The position numbers and the translations under genes were made by a program. The notes under the pieces were generated by a model. The model searched no databases, was not told where the DNA came from, and saw only the letters and a list, made by a program, of their open reading frames with translations. From assembly GCA_003243425.1 (NCBI GenBank), contig QFQP01000003.1:62001-126000 (forward strand): a stretch of DNA of 64,000 nt. The letters are read 5' to 3'. Below are positions 1 through 8,769 of the stretch, one piece after another (positions within the stretch are counted from its first letter, which is position 1; each line of letters begins with the position of its first letter). This stretch comes from Archangium gephyra. GTDB lineage: Bacteria; Myxococcota; Myxococcia; Myxococcales; Myxococcaceae.

Positions 1-1
1 G

Positions 2-670
2 TTGGACCGCAAGCCGAAGGCCTTGTCGGGTGGTCAACGGCAGCGCGTGGCCATGGGTCGCGTGATCGTCCGCCGGCCGAAGTTGTTCCTGTTCGACGAG
101 CCGTTGTCGAACCTCGACACCGCGTTGCGCGTGCAGATGCGTGGCGAGCTGGCGCGGCTGCACCGGCAGCTGGGCGTGACGATGATCTACGTCACGCATG
201 ATCAGGTCGAAGCGATGACGCTGGCCACGCGCGTGGCGGTGTTCAACCGCGGCGTGCTGCAACAGCTGGGCGCGCCGCTCGAGCTCTACAACCGGCCGAC
301 GAATGCCTTCGTCGCGCAGTTCCTCGGCTCTCCGTCGATGAATCTCATCGACGCGCGGCGTGAAGGCGCGCAGTTCGTCGGCGCGGGGTTCAAGCTCGAC
401 GCGATCGGTGACGTGAGCGGCGACGTGAAATTGGGGCTGCGCCCCCAGGATCTTCGCGTGAGCGCCGATGGACCGCTGCGTGGAGAAGTCGAAGCGGTCG
501 AGCGGCTGGGGTTCGATGGCTACGCGTTCTTGAAGACCGAGGCGGGCCCGGTGGCGGCGCGCTTCGAAGGCGGTGACGTGCAGATCGGTCAGACGGTCGC
601 GGTGAAGCCGACCGGTGACGTGCTGCACGTGTTCTCGTCCGACGGCGCGCGCGCGCTGAGGCACCCGTGA
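2..670 (+). CDS. Sugar ABC transporter ATP-binding protein, MalK/UgpC type (5' end cut by window)
   Basis: This is the C-terminal two thirds of an ABC ATPase; the coding frame is already open at the left edge, so the first leucine codon is internal and the Walker A part lies outside. Visible motifs in order are the signature LSGGQRQRV (about residues 8-16), Walker B LFLFDEPLSNLD, and the switch histidine in YVTHD. The roughly 110 residues after these look like the beta-rich regulatory (TOBE/MalK-type) domain of sugar importers. Its GTG-TGA overlap with the next gene (667-670) shows translational coupling to the permease genes, so it is very likely the cytoplasmic motor of that importer. The substrate is not evident; maltodextrin or another oligosaccharide is inferred only from family resemblance. 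Confidence 0.93.
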   Translation: MDRKPKALSGGQRQRVAMGRVIVRRPKLFLFDEPLSNLDTALRVQMRGELARLHRQLGVTMIYVTHDQVEAMTLATRVAVFNRGVLQQLGAPLELYNRPTNAFVAQFLGSPSMNLIDARREGAQFVGAGFKLDAIGDVSGDVKLGLRPQDLRVSADGPLRGEVEAVERLGFDGYAFLKTEAGPVAARFEGGDVQIGQTVAVKPTGDVLHVFSSDGARALRHP

Positions 671-2799
671 AACACGGGCTCGCCCTTCTGCTCGTCGCGA
701 ACGTGGCGGTCGCGGCGCCGCTGAAGCTCTGGCACGGCTACCGGGGCGGCGAAGAAGAAGCGATCGAACGCATCGCCAGGCAGTTCACGAAAGAGACCGG
801 CGTCGAAGTCGAGCTCCTCGCCGTCCCCTACGACGCGCTGTCATCGAAGCTCACCTCGGCGATTCCCCACGACGCGGGCCCCGACGTCTTCATCTTCGCG
901 CACGAGCGGCTGCGCCAGTTCCACCGCATGAAGATCGTGGCGCCCTCCGCTTCTCTGGAGCGCGACAAATACCTCCCGCCTGCCGTCGCCGCGCTGGAGC
1001 TGGACGGCGCGTTCTACGGCTACCCGCTCTCGATCAAGTGCCTCGCGCTCTTCGTGCGCGACGGCATCGCGGTGCCGTCGACGACCGCCGAGCTCGAAGC
1101 CCAGCTGCCGGGGCTCAAGGGACCGAACACTTTCGGCATCGCGTGGGAAGCGGGTGACTTCTATTTCCACGCGCCCATCTTCTCGGGCTTCGGAGGTCAG
1201 CTGTTCGACGCCAACGGCCGTGCGCAGTTCGACACGCCCGCCATGGCGAACTCGCTGGCGTGGGTGAAGTCGCTGCAGGACCGCGAGCTGATGCCGCACG
1301 AAGTGAGCGGTGCCCTGGTGAAGACGCTCTTCAACGATCGTCGCGCGGCGATGGTGATCAGCGGCCCCTGGTTCGCGGGCGAGATCGAGCCTTCGACGAA
1401 GTACTCGGTGCACCCGCTCCCCACGGTGACCGAGACGGGTCTGCCGATGTCCCCGTTTCTCGGTGTCGAAGCAGCGTTCGTGTCGTCGCGCACCGCCCAC
1501 GCCGATGACGCACAGAAGCTCGCGAAGTACCTGTCGCTGGGTGAAGCGACGCTCACGCGCGTGAAGTTGGGCCGCCAGATCCCCGCCGAGCTGGCCGCCT
1601 ATGACGACGCCGAGGTCGCCGCCGATCCGCTCATCGGCGCGTTCCGAACCGTCGCCGAACGCGCCACGCCCACGCCGAACACGCTCGAGATGGCGCGCGG
1701 GTGGGAACCCATGAAGCTCGCGCTCAAGGCCGTGCTTCAAGGCGGGGTTCCGCCGAAAGACGCTGGCGCGCTCGCCGACCGCCGCTACCGCGCGCTCAAC
1801 CGCGAAGCGCCTCCGACCACGTCACCGGTCCCGTGGGTCATCGGCGTGGTGCTGTTGGTTGCCGGCTTCGCGGCTTTTCAAATTCGCAAAGCGAAGGGCA
1901 CGTCTTTCCAGAAACGCTACCCCGAGGCGGCACGTGGGCTGGGCTACGTCGCGCCTGCCGCCGCCGGCCTCGCCGTGCTGGTGATCATTCCGTTCGTGAT
2001 CGGCCTGTCGCTCTCGCTCTTCCACCACGACGCGGGCGAATACACCTTCGTGGGCTTCGCGAACTTCGCGGACATCCTCACCTCGCGCGGCTACCGCATG
2101 ACCGAGCCGCTCTCGTTCTATTTCACGCTGGTGGTCACGCTGTTGTGGACCGCGGTGAACGTCGTGCTGCACGTGAGCATCGGGTTGTTCCTGGCGATCC
2201 TGCTCAAGGAGCCGCTGCTCAAGCTGCGCGGCGTGTACCGCGTGCTGTTGATCGTTCCGTGGGCAGTGCCCAACTACATCACCGCGCTCATGTGGAAGGG
2301 CATGTTCCACAGGCAGTTCGGCGCCATCAACGCCATCCTCGTCAACCTCGGCATCGAACCGGTGAGCTGGTTCACGCAGTGGTCGACGGCCTTCGCCGCC
2401 AACGTCATCACCAACACGTGGCTCGGCTTCCCCTTCATGATGGTGGTGTCGCTGGGTGCGCTGCAGTCGATTCCGCAAGACCTGTACGAGGCCGCAGAAG
2501 TCGACGGCGCTTCGAAGTGGACGCAATTCCGCCGCATCACCTTGCCGCTGCTCAAGCCCGCGCTGCTCCCGGCGGTGATCCTCGGCAGCGTGTGGACGTT
2601 CAACATGTTCAACATCATCTACCTGGTGTCTGGTGGCGAACCGGGTGGAGCCACCGACATTCTCGTGAGCGAAGCCTTCCGCTGGGCGTTCCAGCGCAAC
2701 GAGCAGTACGGCTTCGCGGCGGCGTACTCGGTGCTGATCTTCTGCGTGCTCTTCGCGTGGTCGCAGGTCACGAAACGCCTGAGCGGTGACGAAGCATGA
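667..2799 (+). CDS. Fused sugar-binding protein and MalF-type ABC permease
   Basis: A 710-residue fusion. Residues 1-17 form a signal-like hydrophobic start, and about 18-375 match an extracellular solute-binding protein (family 1, MalE-like; FKKETG-type opening, a GPWFAGEI segment). A hydrophobic helix follows at about 388-406, then a short basic loop, and then a full MalF-type permease from about 420 to 705. The permease carries the cytoplasmic EAA loop (EAAEVDGASKWTQF near residues 608-621). The extra helix makes topological sense: it brings the chain from the periplasm back inside, so the permease core keeps its normal orientation. No separate binding protein gene lies beside it. It overlaps both neighbours by 4 bp (GTGA at 667, ATGA at 2796). 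A sequencing fusion is unlikely because no stop or frameshift is needed to read it. Confidence 0.92.
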   Translation: MKHGLALLLVANVAVAAPLKLWHGYRGGEEEAIERIARQFTKETGVEVELLAVPYDALSSKLTSAIPHDAGPDVFIFAHERLRQFHRMKIVAPSASLERDKYLPPAVAALELDGAFYGYPLSIKCLALFVRDGIAVPSTTAELEAQLPGLKGPNTFGIAWEAGDFYFHAPIFSGFGGQLFDANGRAQFDTPAMANSLAWVKSLQDRELMPHEVSGALVKTLFNDRRAAMVISGPWFAGEIEPSTKYSVHPLPTVTETGLPMSPFLGVEAAFVSSRTAHADDAQKLAKYLSLGEATLTRVKLGRQIPAELAAYDDAEVAADPLIGAFRTVAERATPTPNTLEMARGWEPMKLALKAVLQGGVPPKDAGALADRRYRALNREAPPTTSPVPWVIGVVLLVAGFAAFQIRKAKGTSFQKRYPEAARGLGYVAPAAAGLAVLVIIPFVIGLSLSLFHHDAGEYTFVGFANFADILTSRGYRMTEPLSFYFTLVVTLLWTAVNVVLHVSIGLFLAILLKEPLLKLRGVYRVLLIVPWAVPNYITALMWKGMFHRQFGAINAILVNLGIEPVSWFTQWSTAFAANVITNTWLGFPFMMVVSLGALQSIPQDLYEAAEVDGASKWTQFRRITLPLLKPALLPAVILGSVWTFNMFNIIYLVSGGEPGGATDILVSEAFRWAFQRNEQYGFAAAYSVLIFCVLFAWSQVTKRLSGDEA

Positions 2800-3644
2800 A
2801 GACCCTGCCCCGCTGGAAACTGTTCGCGCTGCACGCGGGCCTCTCGGTGCTGTGCGTGATCACGCTGTACCCGGTGTTGTGGGTCGTGAAGCTCGCGTTG
2901 TCACCGACGCAGACCCTGTCGCTGAGCGCCAACCCGTTCCCCGAAGCGATCACCTTCGACCACTTCCGCGATGTGCTCGGCTCGACCGACTCGCAGGGCC
3001 GCTGGCTCTTTGGCCGCCAGCTGCTGGCGAGCATCGTCGTCAGCGGCGCCACCACGCTCGTCGGCCTCTCGCTCGCAGTCACCGCGGCGTATTCACTCTC
3101 GCGCTTCCGCTTTCCCGGCAAGCAGTCGGGCATGCAGTTGCTGCTGGTGACGCAGATGTTCCCCGCCACGCTGATGCTGGTGCCGCTGTATTCGATTCTG
3201 CAGACGCTCGGCCTGCTCGACTCTCTCGGCGGCCTCGTCCTCGTCTACGCCACCTCGTCGCTGCCGTTCTGTGTGTGGATGCTCAAGGGCTACTTCGACA
3301 CCATTCCGCGTGAGCTCGAGGAAGCGGCGGTGATGGACGGCGCGTCGCCCGGTCAGGTGTTCATCAAGATCGTCCTGCCGCTCACCCGCCCCGCGCTCGC
3401 GGTGACCGCCCTGTTCAGCTTCATGCAGGCCTGGAACGAGTTCATTCTCGCGGCCACGCTGCTCAACGACGCCACCCGCTTCACGTTGCCGGTGGCACTG
3501 CAGCGTTACGTCGGTGAATACAAGACGGAATGGGGCCACTTCGCCGCCGGCGCCCTCATCATCTCGATTCCCGTCATGGCGTTGTTCTTTGCGCTGCAGA
3601 AGTACCTCGTCGGTGGTCTGACCGCCGGCGCCGTCAAAGGTTGA
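2796..3644 (+). CDS. Sugar ABC transporter permease, MalG type
   Basis: A 282-residue inner-membrane permease with about six hydrophobic helices and the EAA loop that contacts the ATPase (EEAAVMDGASPGQVF near residues 176-190, followed by the usual LPL). It would pair with the permease half of the upstream fusion protein and with the ATPase at the window start to form a type I importer. It begins on an ATG inside the preceding stop (ATGA, 2796-2799), which indicates coupled translation. Length and helix spacing are normal for MalG. Confidence 0.94.
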   Translation: MKTLPRWKLFALHAGLSVLCVITLYPVLWVVKLALSPTQTLSLSANPFPEAITFDHFRDVLGSTDSQGRWLFGRQLLASIVVSGATTLVGLSLAVTAAYSLSRFRFPGKQSGMQLLLVTQMFPATLMLVPLYSILQTLGLLDSLGGLVLVYATSSLPFCVWMLKGYFDTIPRELEEAAVMDGASPGQVFIKIVLPLTRPALAVTALFSFMQAWNEFILAATLLNDATRFTLPVALQRYVGEYKTEWGHFAAGALIISIPVMALFFALQKYLVGGLTAGAVKG

Positions 3645-3656
3645 AGGAGATCGATC

Positions 3657-6347
3657 ATGAAACTGCGCACGCTGATCCTGCTCACGCCGTTGCTCGCCGG
3701 TTGCCCCACCGAAATGCCGCCTCCGACTGACGGCGGAACGCAGCCCGCGCCCATCGTCACCTCGATCACGCCGACCTCCGGAGCCGTCGCCGGCGGCACG
3801 AGCGTCACCATCAACGGCACGCAGTTCGTCACCGGCGCGTCGGTGGCGTTCGGAACCACGCTGTCGTCTTCGGTCACCTTCGAGAGCGATCGCCGGCTCG
3901 TCGCCGTCAGCCCTTCGAGCGCCATGGCCGGCGCCGTCGCCATCGTCGTCACCAACCCCGGCGGTCGTTCGTCGAGCCTGCCGAACGCGTTCACGTACAC
4001 CGGCACCACCACGGTGAAGACCATCACCGAGACGGTGTTGGTGAACGAGGCGACGGCCACCGCGAGCGCGCCCGCGACCATCACGGTCACCGCCAACGTC
4101 GCAGTGCCGATGACGACCACGGGTGCGGGCCAGGGCAGCGGCGTTCGTGCGCAGGTCGGTTTCGCGACGACGGTGAGCGAGCCTCCCGCAGTCACCGACT
4201 TCACGTGGAGCGACGCCAGCTACACAGGTGACGTCGACGGCGCCGCCGCAGGAGACCTCGCGCGCGACTCATATTCGGGGAACTTCATGCTGACCGCGGC
4301 GGGCAGCTACTTCGTCACCACCCGCTTCTCGGTCGACAACGGCCAGTCGTGGACCATCGCCGACCGCGACGGCTCGGCCAATGGCGTGACCCAGGCCCAG
4401 CTCGCGCGCGTCACGGTGAGCGAAGCGGCGATCGGCTGGTGCAAGCTGGGTGGGCAGACCGTCGAGCAGCCCCCGATGTTGAGCTTGCGCGCCGGAGCGC
4501 CGGGGCAAGTGGTCTATGGCCAGGTCTTCAAGGCGGGCGTCACCAACGCTGTCGGGCAAGGCACCGGCATCAAGGGTCAGCTCGGCTACGGCGCGCCCGG
4601 CACCAACGAGTCGACGTGGACGTGGGTCGACGCGACCTACAACGTCGACACCGGCGCAGGTCAGAACGACGAGTTCCAGGCCACGCTGCCGAACCCGGGC
4701 CCCGGCACGTACAAGTTCGCCTTCCGCTTCAACAGCGACGACGGAGCGTGGACGTACTGCGACGCGAACGGCCTCGACATGGGCGGCTTCACGGAAGACC
4801 AGGCCGGCTCGCTCACGGTCACCACCGCGGGTGTCGACTCGTGCGTCTTCCAGTTCCCCACTGCGATGACGTCGTACGAAGGGCGCCCCACCGACTTCGC
4901 GTACGGCCGCGTGTTCGTGCAGGGAATCACCGAAGCGCAGGGCCAGGGCGCCGGCATCGAAGGGCAGCTGGGGTACGGCGCGCCGAACACGATGCCCAGC
5001 GACCCGTCGTGGACGTGGAGCACCAACGCGACGTTCAACGTCGACGACATGGGCGGCGGTGACGAGTACCAGATGCGCATCAACGGACCGGCTGCGGGCA
5101 ACTTCGCCCTGGCGTGGCGCTTCCGGCTGACTGGCGGCGCGTGGACGTACTGCGATCTCGACGGTTCTTCCAACGGGCTGCAGACCAACCAGCTCGTACC
5201 GCTCACCGCCAACGCGTTCGACGTGAGCAACTGCGTGGTGCAGGCGACGAACGCACAGCAGACCGTGCTCCCGGCGACGAACTCTCAGCCGTACTCGCTG
5301 GCGGTGACGGTGCCCACGCTCACCGAAGCAGGCGGCCAGGGCCTGCCCCTGACCGTGCAGATCGGTTCGGGCGCCACGGGTTCCCAGCCTTCGACATGGA
5401 GCAACTGGACGGCGGCGAACTACCGCAGCGACGTGGGCAACGCGGATCTCTACGACGGCGCGACGCTCTCGCCGGCCGCGCCCGGTTCGGTCGACGTCGG
5501 CTTCCGCGTGCAGGTCGGGTCGCGGCCGTTCGTGTACTGCGACCGCGATGGGTCGATGAACGGCTACCAGCCCGCGCAGGCCGCCAAGCTCACGTCCGTG
5601 GCTGCGCTCATCAACGATTGCCGCCTGAACAGCGTGTCGGGCTTCGCCATCAAGAGCGGAGACGCCCTCACCATCACCACGCGCACGTTGATCAACGGCG
5701 TGTCGTCGCTGCCCGGCGCTTCACCGAATCTGCGCGTGCAGGTCGGCGTGGGCCCGGTGAGCGACGACGCGTCTACCAGCGCGCGCTGGGGCTGGCGCGA
5801 CGCGACGTTCGCGAGCGATCAGAGCGGCGAAGACGAGTTCAGCGCCACGGTGTTCCCTGCGTACACCGGCGGCCGTGCCGTCTCGGCTCGCGCATCGCTC
5901 AATGGCACCGCGTGGACGTACTGCGACCTCAACGGCTTCGACGGCGGCTACGAAGTGAACCAGCAATACGACGTCACGGTCGCTCCGCAGACCGACATTC
6001 CGTACTGCAACATTCAGTTCCCCTCGAGCGCGGCGCCGGGCGCGGTCATCTACGGCCGCGTCTACAAGCCGGGGGTCACCGACCTTCCCGCCGGCCGACT
6101 GATTGCGGAGCTGGGCGTCGGCTCCGAGCTCGGCGACCCGGGCCTCGGCTGGAGCTGGTCACCCGCGACGTTCAACATCCAGGTCGAGAACGACTCCGAA
6201 TATCAGGCGACGCTTCCTGCCGCTGACGCCGGTCTCAACTACGCCTTCCGCTTCACTGTCGATGGCGGCGTGTACTGCTACGGCGACATCAACGGCTCGC
6301 AGGACGGCTTCACCGGCGGCAGCAACGTCGGGCAGATCACGCCGTAA
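3657..6347 (+). CDS. Lipoprotein with IPT/TIG domain and six WTYCD-type repeats
   Basis: An 896-residue exported lipoprotein starting 12 bp after the permease stop, with a good ribosome site (AAGGAG) before the ATG. The signal peptide ends in LLAGC with the lipid cysteine at residue 16. An Ig-like IPT/TIG domain covers about residues 31-115. Six repeats of roughly 120 residues follow, each with a QG-GI-GQLGYG-like stretch, a WTW-AT-N-D segment and an ending like WTYCD-NG. Units 2-6 each have one Cys near their start and one in the YCD ending, suggesting a disulfide per unit; unit 1 lacks both (WTIAD). Such modules occur in secreted hydrolases of myxobacteria and marine bacteria; I do not know their ligand. 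The position in the sugar operon suggests capture of glycan at the cell surface, which is inference. Confidence 0.85.
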   Translation: MKLRTLILLTPLLAGCPTEMPPPTDGGTQPAPIVTSITPTSGAVAGGTSVTINGTQFVTGASVAFGTTLSSSVTFESDRRLVAVSPSSAMAGAVAIVVTNPGGRSSSLPNAFTYTGTTTVKTITETVLVNEATATASAPATITVTANVAVPMTTTGAGQGSGVRAQVGFATTVSEPPAVTDFTWSDASYTGDVDGAAAGDLARDSYSGNFMLTAAGSYFVTTRFSVDNGQSWTIADRDGSANGVTQAQLARVTVSEAAIGWCKLGGQTVEQPPMLSLRAGAPGQVVYGQVFKAGVTNAVGQGTGIKGQLGYGAPGTNESTWTWVDATYNVDTGAGQNDEFQATLPNPGPGTYKFAFRFNSDDGAWTYCDANGLDMGGFTEDQAGSLTVTTAGVDSCVFQFPTAMTSYEGRPTDFAYGRVFVQGITEAQGQGAGIEGQLGYGAPNTMPSDPSWTWSTNATFNVDDMGGGDEYQMRINGPAAGNFALAWRFRLTGGAWTYCDLDGSSNGLQTNQLVPLTANAFDVSNCVVQATNAQQTVLPATNSQPYSLAVTVPTLTEAGGQGLPLTVQIGSGATGSQPSTWSNWTAANYRSDVGNADLYDGATLSPAAPGSVDVGFRVQVGSRPFVYCDRDGSMNGYQPAQAAKLTSVAALINDCRLNSVSGFAIKSGDALTITTRTLINGVSSLPGASPNLRVQVGVGPVSDDASTSARWGWRDATFASDQSGEDEFSATVFPAYTGGRAVSARASLNGTAWTYCDLNGFDGGYEVNQQYDVTVAPQTDIPYCNIQFPSSAAPGAVIYGRVYKPGVTDLPAGRLIAELGVGSELGDPGLGWSWSPATFNIQVENDSEYQATLPAADAGLNYAFRFTVDGGVYCYGDINGSQDGFTGGSNVGQITP

Positions 6348-6385
6348 GGGAACTCCGGGCGCGGGCACGCGCGTTCACTCGCTTC

Positions 6386-7024
6386 GTGCTCGCACTCGTG
6401 CTGCTCGTCGCTGCTTCCACGCCGTATGTCGATTCGCAGTCGGCGCTCGAACACAGGCGCGTCGAACTGACGAAGTTGAAACCCGCTGACGCCCGCATCG
6501 CCGCACGCGCCGCCATCCTCGCGTGGCTCGAACAGTCTGCCTTCCCCGCGTGGTCGGGGACGCCGTGGGACTTCAACGGCACCAGCACCACGCCCGGCGA
6601 AGGGACGATCGCCTGCGGCTACCTGGTCTCGACCGTGCTGTTGCACGCGGGCTTCCGCCTCGAGCGCGTACGGCTGGCGCAGCAGGCGTCGGCGAACATC
6701 GTCAGCACGCTGGCTCGCGGCACGAAAGTCACGCGCTTCACGCCTCGCGACAACGCCCACGCGCTCGAGCAGATGCGGGCGAAGTTGGCCGACGGGCTGT
6801 ACGTCGTCGGCTTCGACTACCACGTGGGCTTCCTGCGGCTCGACGGAGACAGCGCCTCGTTCTGCCACTCGTCGTTCATCTCACCAGGAGTGGTCACCTG
6901 CGAAGACCCCGGACCGAGCACGGCCTTCGCTTCCCGCCTCTATGTCGTGGCCGACGCGCTCAACGATGCGGTGCTCGACGATTGGCTCGCCGGGCGCGCC
7001 ATCAAGACCGTCAGGGGGCCGTGA
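6386..7024 (+). CDS. Exported papain-like (NlpC/P60-like) protein of unknown function
   Basis: A 212-residue protein with an N-terminal hydrophobic signal-like stretch (GTG start at 6386). The sequence PWDFNG, a conserved Cys in IACGYLVS (residue 77) and a His in DYHVGF (residue 146) fit a papain-like cysteine hydrolase core of the NlpC/P60 superfamily. I recognise similar proteins of unknown role in other bacteria but no named enzyme. It follows the repeat lipoprotein by 38 bp. Its last 14 bp overlap the 3' end of the oppositely oriented gene. Activity on peptidoglycan or a peptide is possible but unproven; loss of the third catalytic residue cannot be judged by eye. Confidence 0.75.
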   Translation: MLALVLLVAASTPYVDSQSALEHRRVELTKLKPADARIAARAAILAWLEQSAFPAWSGTPWDFNGTSTTPGEGTIACGYLVSTVLLHAGFRLERVRLAQQASANIVSTLARGTKVTRFTPRDNAHALEQMRAKLADGLYVVGFDYHVGFLRLDGDSASFCHSSFISPGVVTCEDPGPSTAFASRLYVVADALNDAVLDDWLAGRAIKTVRGP

Positions 7025-8369
7025 CGAGGCAGCGGGTGATGTAGAGCATCTGGTCCGCGGCGACGTAGAGGTAGTACTGCTTGCCTGAGGTCAACGCGGC
7101 GGGAGCGCCAGCCACTGGCCACGCCTGCGTCATGCCTTCAGGGACCTGGCCGTAGCGCACCGTGCCCGACGACAGCGGCGCGGCTTCCGGCGGCACGTCC
7201 AGCTTCCACAGCGTGTCCGCGGGGAGGTCGAGGTTCGGGAACACGGTCGGCGACTTCGCGGTGGCCTCCATCACGTAGACGTAGCGAGCGCGGCCGTTGC
7301 CCCAGGTGATGAGTCCGTCGGCGCTGATGCCTTCGTTCCCGGTGCACGCTTCGGGCTTGTAATAGAGCTGCTCGGACAGCGGGCCAAAGCCGTCGGGCAC
7401 ACCCACGAAGCTCTCGGCGGTCAGGCCGCGGTGCTCCGCTTCCTTCATCCAGAACGCCTTCATGCGCAGCGGGTCGGTCGAGAGGAACACCGAGTAGTCG
7501 GGATGCTCCCAGTCAGACTTGATGAAGCCGTTGTTCACCGCGGCCGGGAAGGCGCCCAGGGGGATCGAGTTCACCAGCGAAGAGCCGTGACCGATGCCGC
7601 GATCGGTCAACTGGTTGGCGATGCTGCCTTCGCGGTCGATGTCGAAGATCGACGCTTCACCGTTGGGCGCCGCGCTCGAGTGGCAGCACACACACGACGT
7701 CGCGTTGATCTGCGAGCGCACCCACGCTTCTTCGGCGAGGTAGGCAGGGTCGCTGCGGCGCGGGTCAGGCATCGCGTACCGGGCGTCGGGGTCCTTCGGG
7801 TAATACGGTCGGCCGCTGCGCGAGTCGTCGCACTTCGCGTCGTCGCGGAACGAGCGGCCTTCCAACGTCGCGCCGTGAATCGAGTTCCACACGCAGCGCT
7901 GCCCGCCATCGCCGTCGTCGGTGCACACCCGGTTCGGGCGCGTCCACATGCCTTCGAGCACGACGATCTCGGTGTTCACGCCGCCGCACACCGGAGACGG
8001 GTCCCAGTAGCCGCCGCCGAACACCTCACAGCCGGTGCGCGCGCCGTTGCACTTGTTGGTGTCGGTGCTCACGATCCACGTGCGGTTCTGCTCGGGCTTC
8101 GAGCCGAAGAGGCACGCGCCCAGCGTCTCCGATTCGACCGGCGTGCAGGTGGTGCCGCCCTCGTAGGTGCCACGGAGATCTTTCGTGCAGTCCTTCTCGG
8201 CGTCGGCGCTCTTCCACGCGCCCAGGTAGTCCTTGCACTCCGACAGACGGCTGTTCGGGCCTGTGTAGGCGCAGTGACCGATGACCGTGGTCGACAACTG
8301 GGGACCTTCAGACGGCCGCGAGCAAGCGGCGACCGTGACCAACGAGACGAGAGCGAAAGTACGTTTCAT
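7011..8369 (-). CDS. Lipoprotein with one c-type heme motif, function unknown
   Basis: A 452-residue protein. I take the ATG at 8369 because it opens a clean lipoprotein signal (MKRTFALVSLVTVAAC); an in-frame GTG 42 bases upstream would place 14 polar residues before it. The N-terminal half is Cys-rich (GHCAYTG, DCTKDL, GACLFG, CEVFGGGYWDPSPVCGG). A heme-attachment motif CVCCH sits at residues 226-230, with a possible axial ligand among several downstream His and Met residues. The C-terminal part is predicted beta-rich. It is probably a surface or periplasmic electron-transfer or sensing lipoprotein, which is inference. I recognise no family beyond the CxxCH motif. Confidence 0.78.
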   Translation of the reverse strand: MKRTFALVSLVTVAACSRPSEGPQLSTTVIGHCAYTGPNSRLSECKDYLGAWKSADAEKDCTKDLRGTYEGGTTCTPVESETLGACLFGSKPEQNRTWIVSTDTNKCNGARTGCEVFGGGYWDPSPVCGGVNTEIVVLEGMWTRPNRVCTDDGDGGQRCVWNSIHGATLEGRSFRDDAKCDDSRSGRPYYPKDPDARYAMPDPRRSDPAYLAEEAWVRSQINATSCVCCHSSAAPNGEASIFDIDREGSIANQLTDRGIGHGSSLVNSIPLGAFPAAVNNGFIKSDWEHPDYSVFLSTDPLRMKAFWMKEAEHRGLTAESFVGVPDGFGPLSEQLYYKPEACTGNEGISADGLITWGNGRARYVYVMEATAKSPTVFPNLDLPADTLWKLDVPPEAAPLSSGTVRYGQVPEGMTQAWPVAGAPAALTSGKQYYLYVAADQMLYITRCLVTAP

Positions 8370-8433
8370 GGCTGCTGACGGATGTATCCCCGAGGAGACA
8401 AGGTGTTTCACGTGCGGCAGGCCAGAAACAGAA

Positions 8434-8461
8434 AACCCCGGAGACTTTCGCCTCCGGGGTT
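8434..8461 (-). terminator. Rho-independent terminator of the tRNA transcript
   Basis: Perfect 10-bp inverted repeat (AACCCCGGAG at 8434-8443 against CTCCGGGGTT at 8452-8461) with an 8-base loop. On the minus strand it is followed by TTTTC. It lies 8 bases after the tRNA-Asp 3' end, as expected for the end of a short tRNA transcript. Confidence 0.85.
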
Positions 8462-8469
8462 CTTGCTGC

Positions 8470-8543
8470 GAGGAGTACGGGACTTGAACCCGTGACCTTC
8501 GGCGTGACAGGCCGACGTTCTAACCAACTGAACTAACTCCCCA
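8470..8543 (-). tRNA. tRNA-Asp (GUC)
   Basis: The minus strand folds as a tRNA: acceptor arms 8537-8543 and 8471-8477 pair with one wobble, and the T arm contains GGTTCAAGTCC. The anticodon stem TCGGC/GCCGA encloses loop CTGTCAC, giving anticodon GTC for aspartate. The discriminator base is G, as usual for tRNA-Asp. CCA is not encoded (GCAG follows), so it must be added enzymatically. Confidence 0.96.
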
Positions 8544-8563
8544 TGAAGGGTATTCAACTGTCT

Positions 8564-8636
8564 TAGGCGGAACAGGGTTCGAACCTGTGACCCTCGCCGT
8601 GTAAAGGCGACGCTCTGCCAGCTGAGCTATCCGCCC
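8564..8636 (-). tRNA. tRNA-Val (UAC)
   Basis: Minus-strand cloverleaf with acceptor GGGCGGA against TCCGCCT, a D arm TAGCTCAGCTGGCAGAGC, anticodon stem TCGCC/GGCGA with loop TTTACAC (anticodon TAC, valine), and T loop GGTTCGAACC. The discriminator is A. It is the first gene of the two-tRNA transcript; 20 bases separate it from tRNA-Asp. CCA is not encoded. Confidence 0.96.
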
Positions 8637-8666
8637 TGGCTGTTCCGCCCGTGCAAGCGCGCGCGG

Positions 8667-8696
8667 CTAATACCTTCGGCTTGTCGTAGGTGTCAA
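8667..8696 (-). promoter_or_regulatory. Sigma-70 type promoter of the tRNA-Val/tRNA-Asp transcript
   Basis: On the minus strand TTGACA (8696-8691), an 18-base spacer, then TATTAG (8672-8667). The -35 is a perfect consensus and the -10 matches four of six. The -10 ends 31 bases before tRNA-Val, leaving a leader of about 24 bases for 5' processing by RNase P. Confidence 0.7.
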
Positions 8697-8769
8697 CAAC
8701 GATCTCGCCGACGACATTGAGGAAAATGGCCTGACGATCCATGTTCCCTGCCTCCCGAGGGCCGATGGC

